This document shows positions 7,871 through 15,766 of a stretch of DNA of 64,000 nt, piece after piece. The notes under the pieces were generated by a model. That model saw only the letters and a program-made list of their open reading frames with translations, was not told where the DNA came from and searched no databases. Position numbers and translations under genes: made by a program. Source of the stretch: Alteraurantiacibacter hainanensis. GTDB lineage: Bacteria; Pseudomonadota; Alphaproteobacteria; Sphingomonadales; Sphingomonadaceae. How positions within the stretch are numbered: the stretch's first letter is position 1; each line of letters opens with the position of its first letter. Location of the stretch: the NCBI RefSeq assembly GCF_036321025.1, contig NZ_JAZAPB010000001.1, positions 248,001 through 312,000 on the forward strand, read 5' to 3'.

Positions 7871-7901
7871 ACCCGGCAGGAGCGATCCTGCCGGGTTTTT
7901 T
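7871..7901 (+). terminator. Rho-independent terminator after the secreted-protein gene
   Basis: ACCCGGCAGG at 7871-7880 pairs perfectly with CCTGCCGGGT at 7887-7896 across a six-base loop and runs into six T residues. It also separates the gene from the convergent parC. Confidence 0.92.
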
Positions 7902-7911
7902 GTGGGGTGGT

Positions 7912-10209
7912 TCAGAACCGGTTGTTCTTGGGGAAGCCCTGCGGCGGCAAACGCCCGGCGGCACCGCGCGCCACCTTCCACATGCCGATCTCGTTCTCGG
8001 TCCGGGTCCGGCCACTGTCGCCGCCCATCGCCCAGCTGAGGCCCTCTTCCAGCGTGAAGGTGGTGGCATCGGACAGTCCACCGTCGCGGTAGCGTTGCAG
8101 GGTTACGCCCTGCCCCCGCGTCATCACCGGCATCTCCTCCAGCGCGAAGACCACCAGCTTGCGGTTCTCGCCCACCACGGCGACATGGTCGTGCTCGGGC
8201 GCGATCTCGCGCGCGACAATCAGCCTCGCATCGCCCTTGAGGTTCACCACCTGCCTGCCCTTGCGGGTCTCGGCCAGCAGCTCGTCGGTAATGGCGACGA
8301 AGCCCTTGCCCACCGTCGAGGCCAGCAGCACCTGCTTGTCCTTCTCATGCACGATCATGGCCACGATCTGCGTTGCGGCGTCGATGTCCAGCGTGTTGCG
8401 CACCGGCTCGCCAAAGCCGCGCGCGCTGGGCAGCTTGTCCGCCCCCAGCGTGAAGAAGCGCCCGTCGGCGCCCGCCAGCAGCAGCTTGTCCGTCGTCTGG
8501 CAATGGACGGCGAAGGCCGGGCCATCGCCCTCCTTGTACTTGAAATCGCCGCAGCCGTCCGCGCCAAGGTCCACGTGGCCCTTGGCCGCGCGCACCCAGC
8601 CCTTGGCCGAGAGGATCACCGTCACCGGCTCCTTCTCGATCATGGCATCGGGATCGAACTCCACCGTCGGTTCGGCCTCGTCGATGGTGGTGCGACGCGC
8701 GCCGATGGCCGTGTCCGGCCCGTATTCTTTGCGCAGCGCGGCCATGTCCCTCTTCAGGCGGGTGCGCTGGCGGGCCGGGCTTTCGAGCAGCTTCTGCAGC
8801 TCCTCCTGCTCCTTGAGCAGCTCGTCCTTCTCCTGCCGCAGCTGCATTTCCTCCAGTTTGCGCAAGCTGCGCAGCCGCATGTTGAGGATCGCTTCGGCCT
8901 GCCGGTCGGTAAGCGCGAATTCCGCGATCATCACCGGCTTGGGCTCGTCCTCGGTGCGGATGATCTCGATCACGCGGTCGAGGTTGAGGAAGGCGATGAT
9001 GTAGCCTTCCAGCAGTTCCAGCCGGTCGGCGATCTTCTCCAGCCGGTGCGCGGTGCGCCGCTGGAGGATCTCGATCTGGTGACCGATCCAGTGGCCCAGC
9101 AGTTCCTTCAGCCCCATCACCATCGGCGTGCGGCTGGCGTCCAGCACGTTCATGTTGAGGCTGAAGCGCGATTCAAGGTCGGTGAGCTTGTAGACGCTTT
9201 CCTTCAGCAGTTCGGGATCGACGTTGCGGCTGCGCGGCACCAGCACGATGCGCACCTGCTCGTCGCTCTCGTCGCGCACGTCTTCCAGGATCGGCAGCTT
9301 CTTGTCGCCGATGGCCGCGGCGATCTGCTCGATCAGCTTGCCCTTGGGCACCTGGTAGGGAATTTCGGAAATCACCAGCTGGTAACCGCCGCCCTTCAGC
9401 CGCTCGATCCCTGCCTCGCGATCCGCCTCGGCCTCGGCCTCGGCGGCGTGGAAGCGGCCGCGCACGCGGAAGGATCCGCGCCCGGTTTCGTAGGCGTTGC
9501 TGATCGCTTCCGGACTGTCCACCACCAGGCCGCCGGTGGCGAAGTCCGGCCCCTTGAAGACGCCCATCAGTTCCTGGTGGGTGACGTCCTTGTTGAACAT
9601 CACCAGTTCTGCCGCTTCCAGCACTTCCGCCACGTTGTGGCTGGGGATGCTGGTGGCCATGCCGACGGCGATGCCGCTCGCCCCGTTGGCCAGCAGGTTG
9701 GGGAACAGGCCGGGCATGATGACCGGTTCGTGTTCCTCGTTGTTGTAAGTGGGAGTGAACTCGACGGTGCCTTCGTCCAGCCCGTCCATCAGCTGCATCG
9801 CGGTGCGCGTCAGGCGACACTCGGTGTAGCGATAGGCCGCCGCGTTATCGCCGTCGATGTTGCCGAAGTTGCCCTGCCCCTCCACCAGCGGATAGCGCAG
9901 GGTGAACGGCTGGGCGAGGCGCACCATGGCATCGTATACCGCCACGTCGCCGTGCGGGTGATACTTGCCGATCACGTCGCCCACGACGCGCGCCGATTTC
10001 TTGAAGGTGCTGTCCGGACTCAGGCGCAGCTGCCGCATCGTCCACAGCAGGCGGCGGTGAACCGGCTTCAGACCGTCGCGCAGGTCCGGCAGCGAACGCG
10101 CTGTAATCGTTGACAGCGCATAGACCAGATACCGCTCCGACAAGGCGCTTTCGAACGGTTCACGGATGATCCCGGCACCGGAATCGGATGGTTCTTCGAC
10201 TGTTGCCAT
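7912..10209 (-). CDS. parC: DNA topoisomerase IV subunit A
   Basis: A 765-residue ParC, the DNA-cleaving subunit that decatenates daughter chromosomes with ParE. The catalytic tyrosine is Y128 in AAAYRYTE, and the N-terminal DGLKPVHRR and the GKYHPHGD quinolone-region motif at 81-88 are intact. The C-terminal beta-pinwheel is shorter than in GyrA and lacks a clear GyrA box, which supports ParC. At the position of E. coli Ser80 it has Val89, while Asp93 takes the place of Glu84. ParE is not in the window. The start is the first ATG of a well-conserved N terminus. Confidence 0.95.
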   Translation of the reverse strand: MATVEEPSDSGAGIIREPFESALSERYLVYALSTITARSLPDLRDGLKPVHRRLLWTMRQLRLSPDSTFKKSARVVGDVIGKYHPHGDVAVYDAMVRLAQPFTLRYPLVEGQGNFGNIDGDNAAAYRYTECRLTRTAMQLMDGLDEGTVEFTPTYNNEEHEPVIMPGLFPNLLANGASGIAVGMATSIPSHNVAEVLEAAELVMFNKDVTHQELMGVFKGPDFATGGLVVDSPEAISNAYETGRGSFRVRGRFHAAEAEAEADREAGIERLKGGGYQLVISEIPYQVPKGKLIEQIAAAIGDKKLPILEDVRDESDEQVRIVLVPRSRNVDPELLKESVYKLTDLESRFSLNMNVLDASRTPMVMGLKELLGHWIGHQIEILQRRTAHRLEKIADRLELLEGYIIAFLNLDRVIEIIRTEDEPKPVMIAEFALTDRQAEAILNMRLRSLRKLEEMQLRQEKDELLKEQEELQKLLESPARQRTRLKRDMAALRKEYGPDTAIGARRTTIDEAEPTVEFDPDAMIEKEPVTVILSAKGWVRAAKGHVDLGADGCGDFKYKEGDGPAFAVHCQTTDKLLLAGADGRFFTLGADKLPSARGFGEPVRNTLDIDAATQIVAMIVHEKDKQVLLASTVGKGFVAITDELLAETRKGRQVVNLKGDARLIVAREIAPEHDHVAVVGENRKLVVFALEEMPVMTRGQGVTLQRYRDGGLSDATTFTLEEGLSWAMGGDSGRTRTENEIGMWKVARGAAGRLPPQGFPKNNRF

Positions 10210-10314
10210 GCGCTTCGCCCTATCACCGTCACGGCTCGGCGGACAGCGCGGAACGGCGGGCTTTCCCCACCCGTTACAGGATCAAACGCAATCAAATCGA
10301 ACGGAGCATCCACT

Positions 10315-10866
10315 ATGGCACAACGCGTCATGATCCTCGCCACCAACGGCTTTGAGCAGTCCGAACTGGAAAAGCCCAAGGCCAACCTCGAAGAAGCCGG
10401 CTACGAAACCGTCGTCGTCAGCCTGGAAGACGGCCAGATCAAGGGCTGGGACGAAGACGACTGGGGCAGCCCGGTCGATGTCGACCTGACCCTTGACGAA
10501 GCGAACTCGAACGAATTCGACGCCCTTCTCCTGCCCGGCGGCCAGATCAATCCCGATCTGCTGCGCGTGGAAGACAAGGCCGTGCAGATCGTCAAGGACT
10601 TCAACGCCGAAGGAAAGCCCATTGCCGCCATCTGCCACGCACCCTGGCTGCTGATCGAGGCGGGCATCGTGCAGGGCCGCGAAGCGACCTCCTACCATTC
10701 CATCCGCACCGATCTCGCCAATGCCGGCGCTCGGGTCGTGGACAAGGAAGTTGCGGTCGACGGCAACATCATTACCAGCCGGAACCCCGATGACATTCCC
10801 GCATTCTCCAAGGCGCTGATCGAAGCGCTGCAAAGGCAGAATGCCAAGATGACCGAAGCCGCCTGA
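10315..10866 (+). CDS. DJ-1/PfpI family protein (type 1 glutamine amidotransferase-like)
   Basis: A 183-residue single-domain protein of the PfpI/YhbO branch. The nucleophile elbow AICHAPW places Cys107 next to His108, with the conserved Glu14 in GFEQSE near the N terminus and LLPGG at 72-76. Family members act as stress-linked deglycases, hydrolases or chaperones; which applies here is not settled by sequence. ATG at 10315 is preceded by a GGAGC-containing stretch. It stands alone between the divergent parC and a terminator. Confidence 0.88.
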   Translation: MAQRVMILATNGFEQSELEKPKANLEEAGYETVVVSLEDGQIKGWDEDDWGSPVDVDLTLDEANSNEFDALLLPGGQINPDLLRVEDKAVQIVKDFNAEGKPIAAICHAPWLLIEAGIVQGREATSYHSIRTDLANAGARVVDKEVAVDGNIITSRNPDDIPAFSKALIEALQRQNAKMTEAA

Positions 10867-10923
10867 TCCCCGCGGACCTTCCCGTCCATCCCCCCCCAAT
10901 GCGGGGATATCGGACTTCGACAG

Positions 10924-10958
10924 ACCCCGTCGCGCCATCAGGTGCGGCGGGGTTCTTG
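10924..10958 (+). terminator. Terminator-like hairpin after the PfpI-family gene
   Basis: ACCCCGTCGC at 10924-10933 pairs with GCGGCGGGGT at 10944-10953 with one wobble, followed by a weak T-rich run. It lies between convergent genes. Confidence 0.7.
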
Positions 10959-10975
10959 TAATCAGGCCGCGCCGA

Positions 10976-12265
10976 TCACTCGCCTGCGATAACCGATGCG
11001 AGCGAGAGGATGCGCTGCGCCTCGAGCTCGCCCGCCAGTGCATAGGCGAAGGGACCGCCTTCCCAGTATGCCAGCGAACGGCCCTCGCGCATTTCCAGCA
11101 GCGGCAGTTTTTCCGCAGGCGTTTCGGCGCGCGTCGCGAACAGGGAGACGCTCTCGCCGTCGTCGGTCATCATCACGATCGCGACCGCGGGGCCGTGATC
11201 GGACGGATAGACCTGCACATCGTGCATCGACCAGCCGTCCGGGATGGCGGGAAGGTCGATACCGGTCGCGTTCGCAATTTCCGCACGGTCGAGCACCTGC
11301 GTCTCGGGTTGTGAGGCCATGCGCAGGCGCGCCTGCGTCGCGTCATAGGAGGCGTCGGCTTCGTCGATGAAGGATGCCGCGCTGGCCGGCTCGGATTGTC
11401 CCACGGTCGCGTGGACGATCCAGCCACCGGCAAAGGCCAGCGCCAGCATTGCGACCTTCTTCCAGCCGGTCGAATTCGCACGCGCCGACCGCCTGGGAAA
11501 TGGGATCACTTCGCCTTCGCGGCGCTTGCGTCCAACGAGCGTGCCCTTGGTGCTCCCCGCCACGCGATCGAAGCTGATCTGCGGCCAGTTCCTGCGCCAG
11601 CGGTGGGCCACGACCCGTTCACCGGGCCGGGCACCGTCGTCCAGCAGCACGATGGCGCCGGGCGAAAGGCGATCGAACAGACATTCCGCCGCACCGCGCA
11701 CGAAGGGGTGCACGGTCCACGGCGGGCCGTCGATGATCAGCAGGTCGATGGTCTCGGGAAGGTCGGAAAGGTCGTACCAGGTGCCCGGCCAGCCCGGAAC
11801 GGTGGCCGTCAGCGGAGCGGCACGCAGTTTGGCATCCACCCCTTCATCGCGCAGCCATTCGCGAGTGGCTTCCACGAAACCGCCATGCTGATCGAAACTG
11901 TGAAGCGACCCGCCACCGTTGCGCTCCAGCGCCTTGGCGCAGACCAGCGTCGTCGCGCCGGCACCCAGTTCGACGACATTGGCCGGACGCAGTTCCTCGA
12001 TCGCATCGACGATGCGGTGCAGGAAGCCGGTATCGGCCTTCCAGCTGCCCAGATGCGGCAGGGCATCGTTGTCCAGCCCCACCCGTGCCAGCAGGCGGCG
12101 CTTCTCGGATTTCCGGCCGCCCCACAGGCTGAACGCCAGCCACGGCCAGCCGATGGCGCCGAAAGCCAGTCGATAGGCCATGTCCGATACCGGGCGCGAA
12201 GAGCGAGCCGGCTCGTCCTGCGTGTCGGGCAGAGCCCATAGGGGGGTGATGTTGCGAGAAGTCAT
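10976..12265 (-). CDS. Class I methyltransferase domain fused to a membrane anti-sigma-factor-like domain
   Basis: A 429-residue protein with two unrelated halves. Residues about 70-245 form a Rossmann methyltransferase: VVELGAGATTLV at 97-108 is the AdoMet loop, LLIIDGPPW at 175-183 and GAIVLLDDG at 203-211 follow. Residues 269-288 form one transmembrane helix after a KK pair, so the N half should be cytoplasmic. Residues 289-429 resemble the periplasmic half of alphaproteobacterial anti-sigma factors: a FIDEADASY helix, a DLPAIPDGW segment, and the ending SLAYWEGGPFAYALAGEL with a final LxLA helix. The usual cytoplasmic sigma-binding domain is replaced by the methyltransferase. No sigma factor gene is adjacent. 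The first ATG has only a weak ribosome site; residue 29 is another Met. Confidence 0.75.
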   Translation of the reverse strand: MTSRNITPLWALPDTQDEPARSSRPVSDMAYRLAFGAIGWPWLAFSLWGGRKSEKRRLLARVGLDNDALPHLGSWKADTGFLHRIVDAIEELRPANVVELGAGATTLVCAKALERNGGGSLHSFDQHGGFVEATREWLRDEGVDAKLRAAPLTATVPGWPGTWYDLSDLPETIDLLIIDGPPWTVHPFVRGAAECLFDRLSPGAIVLLDDGARPGERVVAHRWRRNWPQISFDRVAGSTKGTLVGRKRREGEVIPFPRRSARANSTGWKKVAMLALAFAGGWIVHATVGQSEPASAASFIDEADASYDATQARLRMASQPETQVLDRAEIANATGIDLPAIPDGWSMHDVQVYPSDHGPAVAIVMMTDDGESVSLFATRAETPAEKLPLLEMREGRSLAYWEGGPFAYALAGELEAQRILSLASVIAGE

Positions 12266-12390
12266 GGGGAGAATCCGGAAAGGTAAACGCGCGAATAGCC
12301 AGCGCTGTTAGAGATGGCTGTGCGCGTTATCCAACCTTATCTCGCCAGAGCATGAACGAGAGGCCGGAAGATTCAACCAGCCGGGTCGGT

Positions 12391-12720
12391 TCAGAACCTT
12401 TGGGCGTCGGTGCTGTCGCTGGGAATGCGAACCTCGATACCGTCCAGGTCCTCTGTCAGGACGATCTGGCAGGACAGGCGGCTGGTGGCATGGACGTCTG
12501 CCGCAAGGTCGAGCATGTCCTCTTCCTCTTCCGCCGCTTCGGGCAGCCTGGCGAACCATTCGCGCGCGACGATCACGTGGCAGGTGGAGCATGCCATCTG
12601 CCCCTCGCAGGTTCCTTCCAGCGGCATGCCCGCGGCCTGACCGACTTCAAGCAGACGGTCTCCAGGCGAGGCCTCCGCCTCCACCCTGTCGTTGTTGCGC
12701 GTAATGAAAGTGACCTTGAT
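12391..12720 (-). CDS. 2Fe-2S ferredoxin (adrenodoxin type) with apparent ATC start
   Basis: A ferredoxin of 109 residues if read from the ATC at 12720. Cluster ligands are Cys38, Cys44, Cys47 and Cys84, with the C-x5-C-x2-C spacing of the ISC-type ferredoxins that give electrons for Fe-S assembly. No ATG, GTG or TTG lies between the in-frame stop upstream and the conserved first beta strand (KVTFITRNN). The nearest usual start, GTG at 12684, would delete that strand and has no spaced ribosome site. GGGA lies about nine bases before the ATC. It follows the cysteine desulfurases by 23 bp, so all three genes likely form one Fe-S operon. Confidence 0.85.
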   Translation of the reverse strand: MKVTFITRNNDRVEAEASPGDRLLEVGQAAGMPLEGTCEGQMACSTCHVIVAREWFARLPEAAEEEEDMLDLAADVHATSRLSCQIVLTEDLDGIEVRIPSDSTDAQRF

Positions 12721-12743
12721 GGCGGCGATTCCCGTTGCTGGTC

Positions 12744-13814
12744 CTATTGCTGCGATGCAGCATTATTGATCGTTTTTGCCGCCTCTTCAAGCTCCTCCAT
12801 GCCGGTATAGCGGCCGAAGCCCAATCGGATGGAACTCTTGGCCTTTTTCGCCGACAGGCCGATCGCCTGCAGCACGTGGCTGGGACGACCCGATCCGCTG
12901 GCGCAGGCCGACCCGGCGGAGAACATCACGTTGCGGCAATCCGACATCAACCGGTTCACGTCCAGCCCCTTGCGGCGGATATTGAGGTTGCCGTGCCAGC
13001 GCGCCTCCGCGCTGCCATTGAGGTCCCAGTCCTCGAACAGTTCGCGGGCCCTGTTCCACAGCGCTTCCACGTGGGCGGCGTCTTCCTCCATGCGCTCCTT
13101 CGCCACCATCGCGGCCGCGCCGAACCCGGCGCACAGCGAGGGGCTGAGCGTGCCGGAGCGCAGGTTCGCCTCCTGCCCGCCGCCGGTCTGCACCGGTTCC
13201 AGTTCCACGCCGTTGCGCACCCACAGCGCGCCGATGCCCTTGGGGCCGTGGATCTTGTGCGCGGACACGGCGATCATGTCGGCGGCGGCAAGCGGCGTCT
13301 TGCCGTAGGCCTGCACCGCATCGCAAAGATACAGCGCGCCCGCTTCCTTCGCCTTGCGGTGGAATTCCACCGTGGGTTGGATCACCCCGATCTCGTTGTT
13401 GATCTGCATCACGCAGACGAGCTTGGTGTTGTTGGGAATGTCCTGCTTCACGTTGCACTGGCCGTCCTTGGCGACGTTCAGCTCGTGCGCCCTGCCGATG
13501 GCGTGCGCGGTATCGAGCACGGCGGCATGCTCGATGGCGCTGACGCTGATCGCCCCCTTGCCGGGGCAACCGCGCATGGCGAGGTTGATCGCCTCGGTCG
13601 CGCCGCTGGTGAAAATGACCTTGCCGTTGGGCGGAAACAGCGCCGCTACCCTGTCGCGCGCCAGGTCCACTGCGGCGGCGGCCTGCCGGCCCATGCGATG
13701 CGGGCTGTGCGGATTGCCGAAGGCGGTACCGTCCGGCCCGTCCAGCCATTGCAGCATGGCATCGCGCGCCTCGGGCGCGAGCGGAGTGGTGGCCTGGTAG
13801 TCGAGATAGATCAT
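12744..13814 (-). CDS. Cysteine desulfurase, second of tandem pair
   Basis: A 356-residue PLP enzyme that removes sulfur from cysteine for Fe-S clusters and other thio-cofactors. The PLP lysine is K187 in SAHKIHGPKG, and the sulfur-accepting cysteine is C304 in SAGSACASG, on the longer IscS/NifS-type loop. The pattern Y-x-D-x-Q-A-T-T-P at the N terminus is typical. Its ATG overlaps the stop of the upstream paralogue (ATGA at 13811-13814). Ferredoxin follows. Together with the hydrolase on the other strand, this fits the alphaproteobacterial isc/suf locus, whose sufBCD part is not in this window. Confidence 0.92.
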   Translation of the reverse strand: MIYLDYQATTPLAPEARDAMLQWLDGPDGTAFGNPHSPHRMGRQAAAAVDLARDRVAALFPPNGKVIFTSGATEAINLAMRGCPGKGAISVSAIEHAAVLDTAHAIGRAHELNVAKDGQCNVKQDIPNNTKLVCVMQINNEIGVIQPTVEFHRKAKEAGALYLCDAVQAYGKTPLAAADMIAVSAHKIHGPKGIGALWVRNGVELEPVQTGGGQEANLRSGTLSPSLCAGFGAAAMVAKERMEEDAAHVEALWNRARELFEDWDLNGSAEARWHGNLNIRRKGLDVNRLMSDCRNVMFSAGSACASGSGRPSHVLQAIGLSAKKAKSSIRLGFGRYTGMEELEEAAKTINNAASQQ

Positions 13815-14872
13815 GTCAGCGATTTCCAAGCGTCTGCGAAGGCGTCCAGTTCCTCCGGAGTGGTATTCCAGCCCAGCGACACGCGGATGGTGCGGTCTGC
13901 CAGCTGGGGTTCGACGGACATGGCCTGCATCACGTGGCTGGTCTTCATGGTGCCGCTGGAGCAGGCGCTGCCCTGCGAGACCGCGAAGCCCATCATGTCG
14001 AAGCGCATGACCTGCGCCGTGGCGGACATCTTCGGCATGGCGAGCGCGCTGACGAAGGGCGTGGAATCGGAAAGCCGGTCCGCCCACCAGGTGCCGCCCG
14101 CCCCGCGCACCGTGTCTGCCAGGCGATCGCGTGCGGCCAGCACCTCGTCGCCCAGGTAGGGGCCATCGGCTTCCAGCGCCGCCGCCATGCCCAGCGCGCC
14201 CGGCAGGTTTTCGGTCCCGCGTCGATAGCCGCGCTCGTGTCCGCCCGTGGGTTCCAGCATGCCAAACCGCTTCACCAGCAGCGCGCCGATTCCCACGGGA
14301 CCGCCGAACTTGTGAGCCGAGACGATGGCCATGTCGCACTGCGGCAGTGCGATCTTTCCAGCGCCTTGCGCGCAGTCCGCAAGCAGAAGACCACCGGCCT
14401 CGCCGACCAGGCGAGCGACCGCTTCCAGGTCCTGCCGATTGCCGGTCTCGGAATTCACCTGCTGCACTGCGACCAGCGGCTCTTCGCGCTGCACCGCTTC
14501 TTGCAACACGTCGAGGTCGAGCGCGCCATCGGCCCCGACCGGCAGCCGCTCCGCCTGCCTTGCGGTGCCGAGGATGCAGTCGTGCTCCACCGCGCTTACC
14601 AGCCGCGCCCCGGCCTTCGCGTGCAGCAAGGCCAGCGAAGCCGCCTCGCTCGCGCCGCTGGTGAAGATCAGTTCCCCGTCCCAGCCCAGCGCCGCCTTGC
14701 AGCGATCGCGCGCATCCTCCAGCGCGGCGCGCGCCTTGCGCCCTTCGGCGTGGGGGCTGGACGGATTGGCCCACATCGCAAAGCCTTCATCCATCGCCAC
14801 TTTCGCCTCGGGGCGCAGCGGCGTGGTGGCGGCGTGATCGAGATAGATGCGCTGGCTTGGCACAGCGTTCAC
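13811..14872 (-). CDS. Cysteine desulfurase, first of tandem pair
   Basis: A 353-residue NifS-like enzyme, clearly diverged from its downstream neighbour. The PLP lysine is K188 in SAHKFGGP and the active cysteine C304 in SQGSACSSG. RGTENLPG is a further family motif. One paralogue may specialise in Fe-S assembly and the other in tRNA thiolation or scaffolding; sequence alone does not show which. It is the promoter-proximal gene of the set, divergent from the alpha/beta hydrolase, and coupled to the next gene by an ATGA overlap. Confidence 0.9.
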   Translation of the reverse strand: MNAVPSQRIYLDHAATTPLRPEAKVAMDEGFAMWANPSSPHAEGRKARAALEDARDRCKAALGWDGELIFTSGASEAASLALLHAKAGARLVSAVEHDCILGTARQAERLPVGADGALDLDVLQEAVQREEPLVAVQQVNSETGNRQDLEAVARLVGEAGGLLLADCAQGAGKIALPQCDMAIVSAHKFGGPVGIGALLVKRFGMLEPTGGHERGYRRGTENLPGALGMAAALEADGPYLGDEVLAARDRLADTVRGAGGTWWADRLSDSTPFVSALAMPKMSATAQVMRFDMMGFAVSQGSACSSGTMKTSHVMQAMSVEPQLADRTIRVSLGWNTTPEELDAFADAWKSLT

Positions 14873-14879
14873 GTAACAA

Positions 14880-14907
14880 TTGCGAAAATCGGCATAATCC
14901 CTATATA
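14880..14907 (+). promoter_or_regulatory. Candidate sigma-70 promoter for the alpha/beta hydrolase
   Basis: TTGCGA at 14880-14885 and TATATA at 14902-14907 are separated by 16 bp, in the AT-rich gap between the divergent desulfurase and hydrolase genes. The predicted transcript would begin about 57 bp before the hydrolase ATG. Confidence 0.4.
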
Positions 14908-14970
14908 GCCGCCCACTTGCGCCGCGCTACCCGCGCTGGCGATCCACATTCCAGCAGAGCTAACCCGCCC

Positions 14971-15627
14971 ATGCCTCACGTTATCTTCCCCGGCCCCGAA
15001 GGCCGTCTCGAAGGCCGTTTCTCTCCCGCCCCGCGCCCCCGCGCGCCCGTCGCCATGATCCTGCACCCGCACAGCCAGGGCGGCGGCACCATGAACGACC
15101 GGATCGTGCAGCAATTGTACAAGACCTTCGTCAACCGGGGTTTCGCCACGCTGCGCTTCAACTTCCGCGGCGTCGGCAAGAGCCAGGGCAGCTTCGACAA
15201 CGGCATCGGCGAACTGTCCGATGCCGCCAGCGCGCTCGACTGGGTGCAGCAGATCCACCCCGAAGCGCAGACCACCTGGGTCGCCGGCGTGTCCTTCGGC
15301 GCGCTGATCGGCATGCAGCTGCTGATGCGCCGCCCGGAAATCCGCGGCTTCATTTCCATCGCGCCGCCCGCCAACATGTACGACTTCTCGTTCCTGGCGC
15401 CCTGCCCCGCCAGCGGCATCTTTATCCAGGGCACCGCCGACACAGTGGTGCAGCCGGGCGCAGTGCAGAAGCTGGTCGACAAGCTGCGCACGCAGAAGCA
15501 CATCACCATCCACCACGACGAGATTCCGCGCGCCAATCACTTCTTCGAGAACGAGCAGGACGAGCTGATGAAGTCGGTCGACAACTATCTCGATTTCCGG
15601 CTGGACCCGAACTGCCCGATCACCTGA
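14971..15627 (+). CDS. Alpha/beta hydrolase (dienelactone hydrolase-like)
   Basis: A 218-residue alpha/beta hydrolase. The nucleophile elbow GVSFGA has Ser108, and the catalytic His is in RANHFF near residue 192. LHPHSQGGGTMND at 31-43 provides the oxyanion region. This compact family, with its FRGVGKSQG loop, is often found beside Fe-S assembly genes in Alphaproteobacteria, but no role in that pathway has been shown to my knowledge. It is divergent from the cysteine desulfurases and closed by a strong terminator. Confidence 0.85.
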   Translation: MPHVIFPGPEGRLEGRFSPAPRPRAPVAMILHPHSQGGGTMNDRIVQQLYKTFVNRGFATLRFNFRGVGKSQGSFDNGIGELSDAASALDWVQQIHPEAQTTWVAGVSFGALIGMQLLMRRPEIRGFISIAPPANMYDFSFLAPCPASGIFIQGTADTVVQPGAVQKLVDKLRTQKHITIHHDEIPRANHFFENEQDELMKSVDNYLDFRLDPNCPIT

Positions 15628-15653
15628 TCGCGGCCCTCCATCGATGGACACCC

Positions 15654-15694
15654 AGCGCGCGTCGGAGCCTCGGTTCCGGCGCGCGCTTGCTTTT
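15654..15694 (+). terminator. Strong intrinsic terminator after the alpha/beta hydrolase
   Basis: A 13-bp stem, 15654-15666 pairing with 15675-15687 with a single wobble, has an eight-base loop and is followed by TGCTTTT. Confidence 0.8.
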
Positions 15695-15711
15695 GCGTCC
15701 TCTTCTGATAG

Positions 15712-15726
15712 TGTTATAGTATAACA
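15712..15726. promoter_or_regulatory. Zur-like box upstream of tonB
   Basis: TGTTATA at 15712-15718 and TATAACA at 15720-15726 form an exact palindrome around one G. This is identical to the core of the proteobacterial Zur consensus (TGTTATA-N-TATAACA). It lies 40 bp before the start of a TonB-family gene, where a zinc-dependent repressor could block transcription. Confidence 0.75.
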
Positions 15727-15766
15727 TGACTCGCCAGACGGCGGGCGGAAGGAAGAGGAGAGCCTT

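Noticed and set aside
7900..10113. A very long open frame on the plus strand opposite parC
   Set aside because: It has no ribosome site or recognisable domain and mirrors a well-conserved ParC; such antisense frames are expected at this GC content.
12382..12684. Ferredoxin start at GTG 12684
   Set aside because: It would remove the first beta strand and has AGG directly against the codon, with no spacing for a ribosome.
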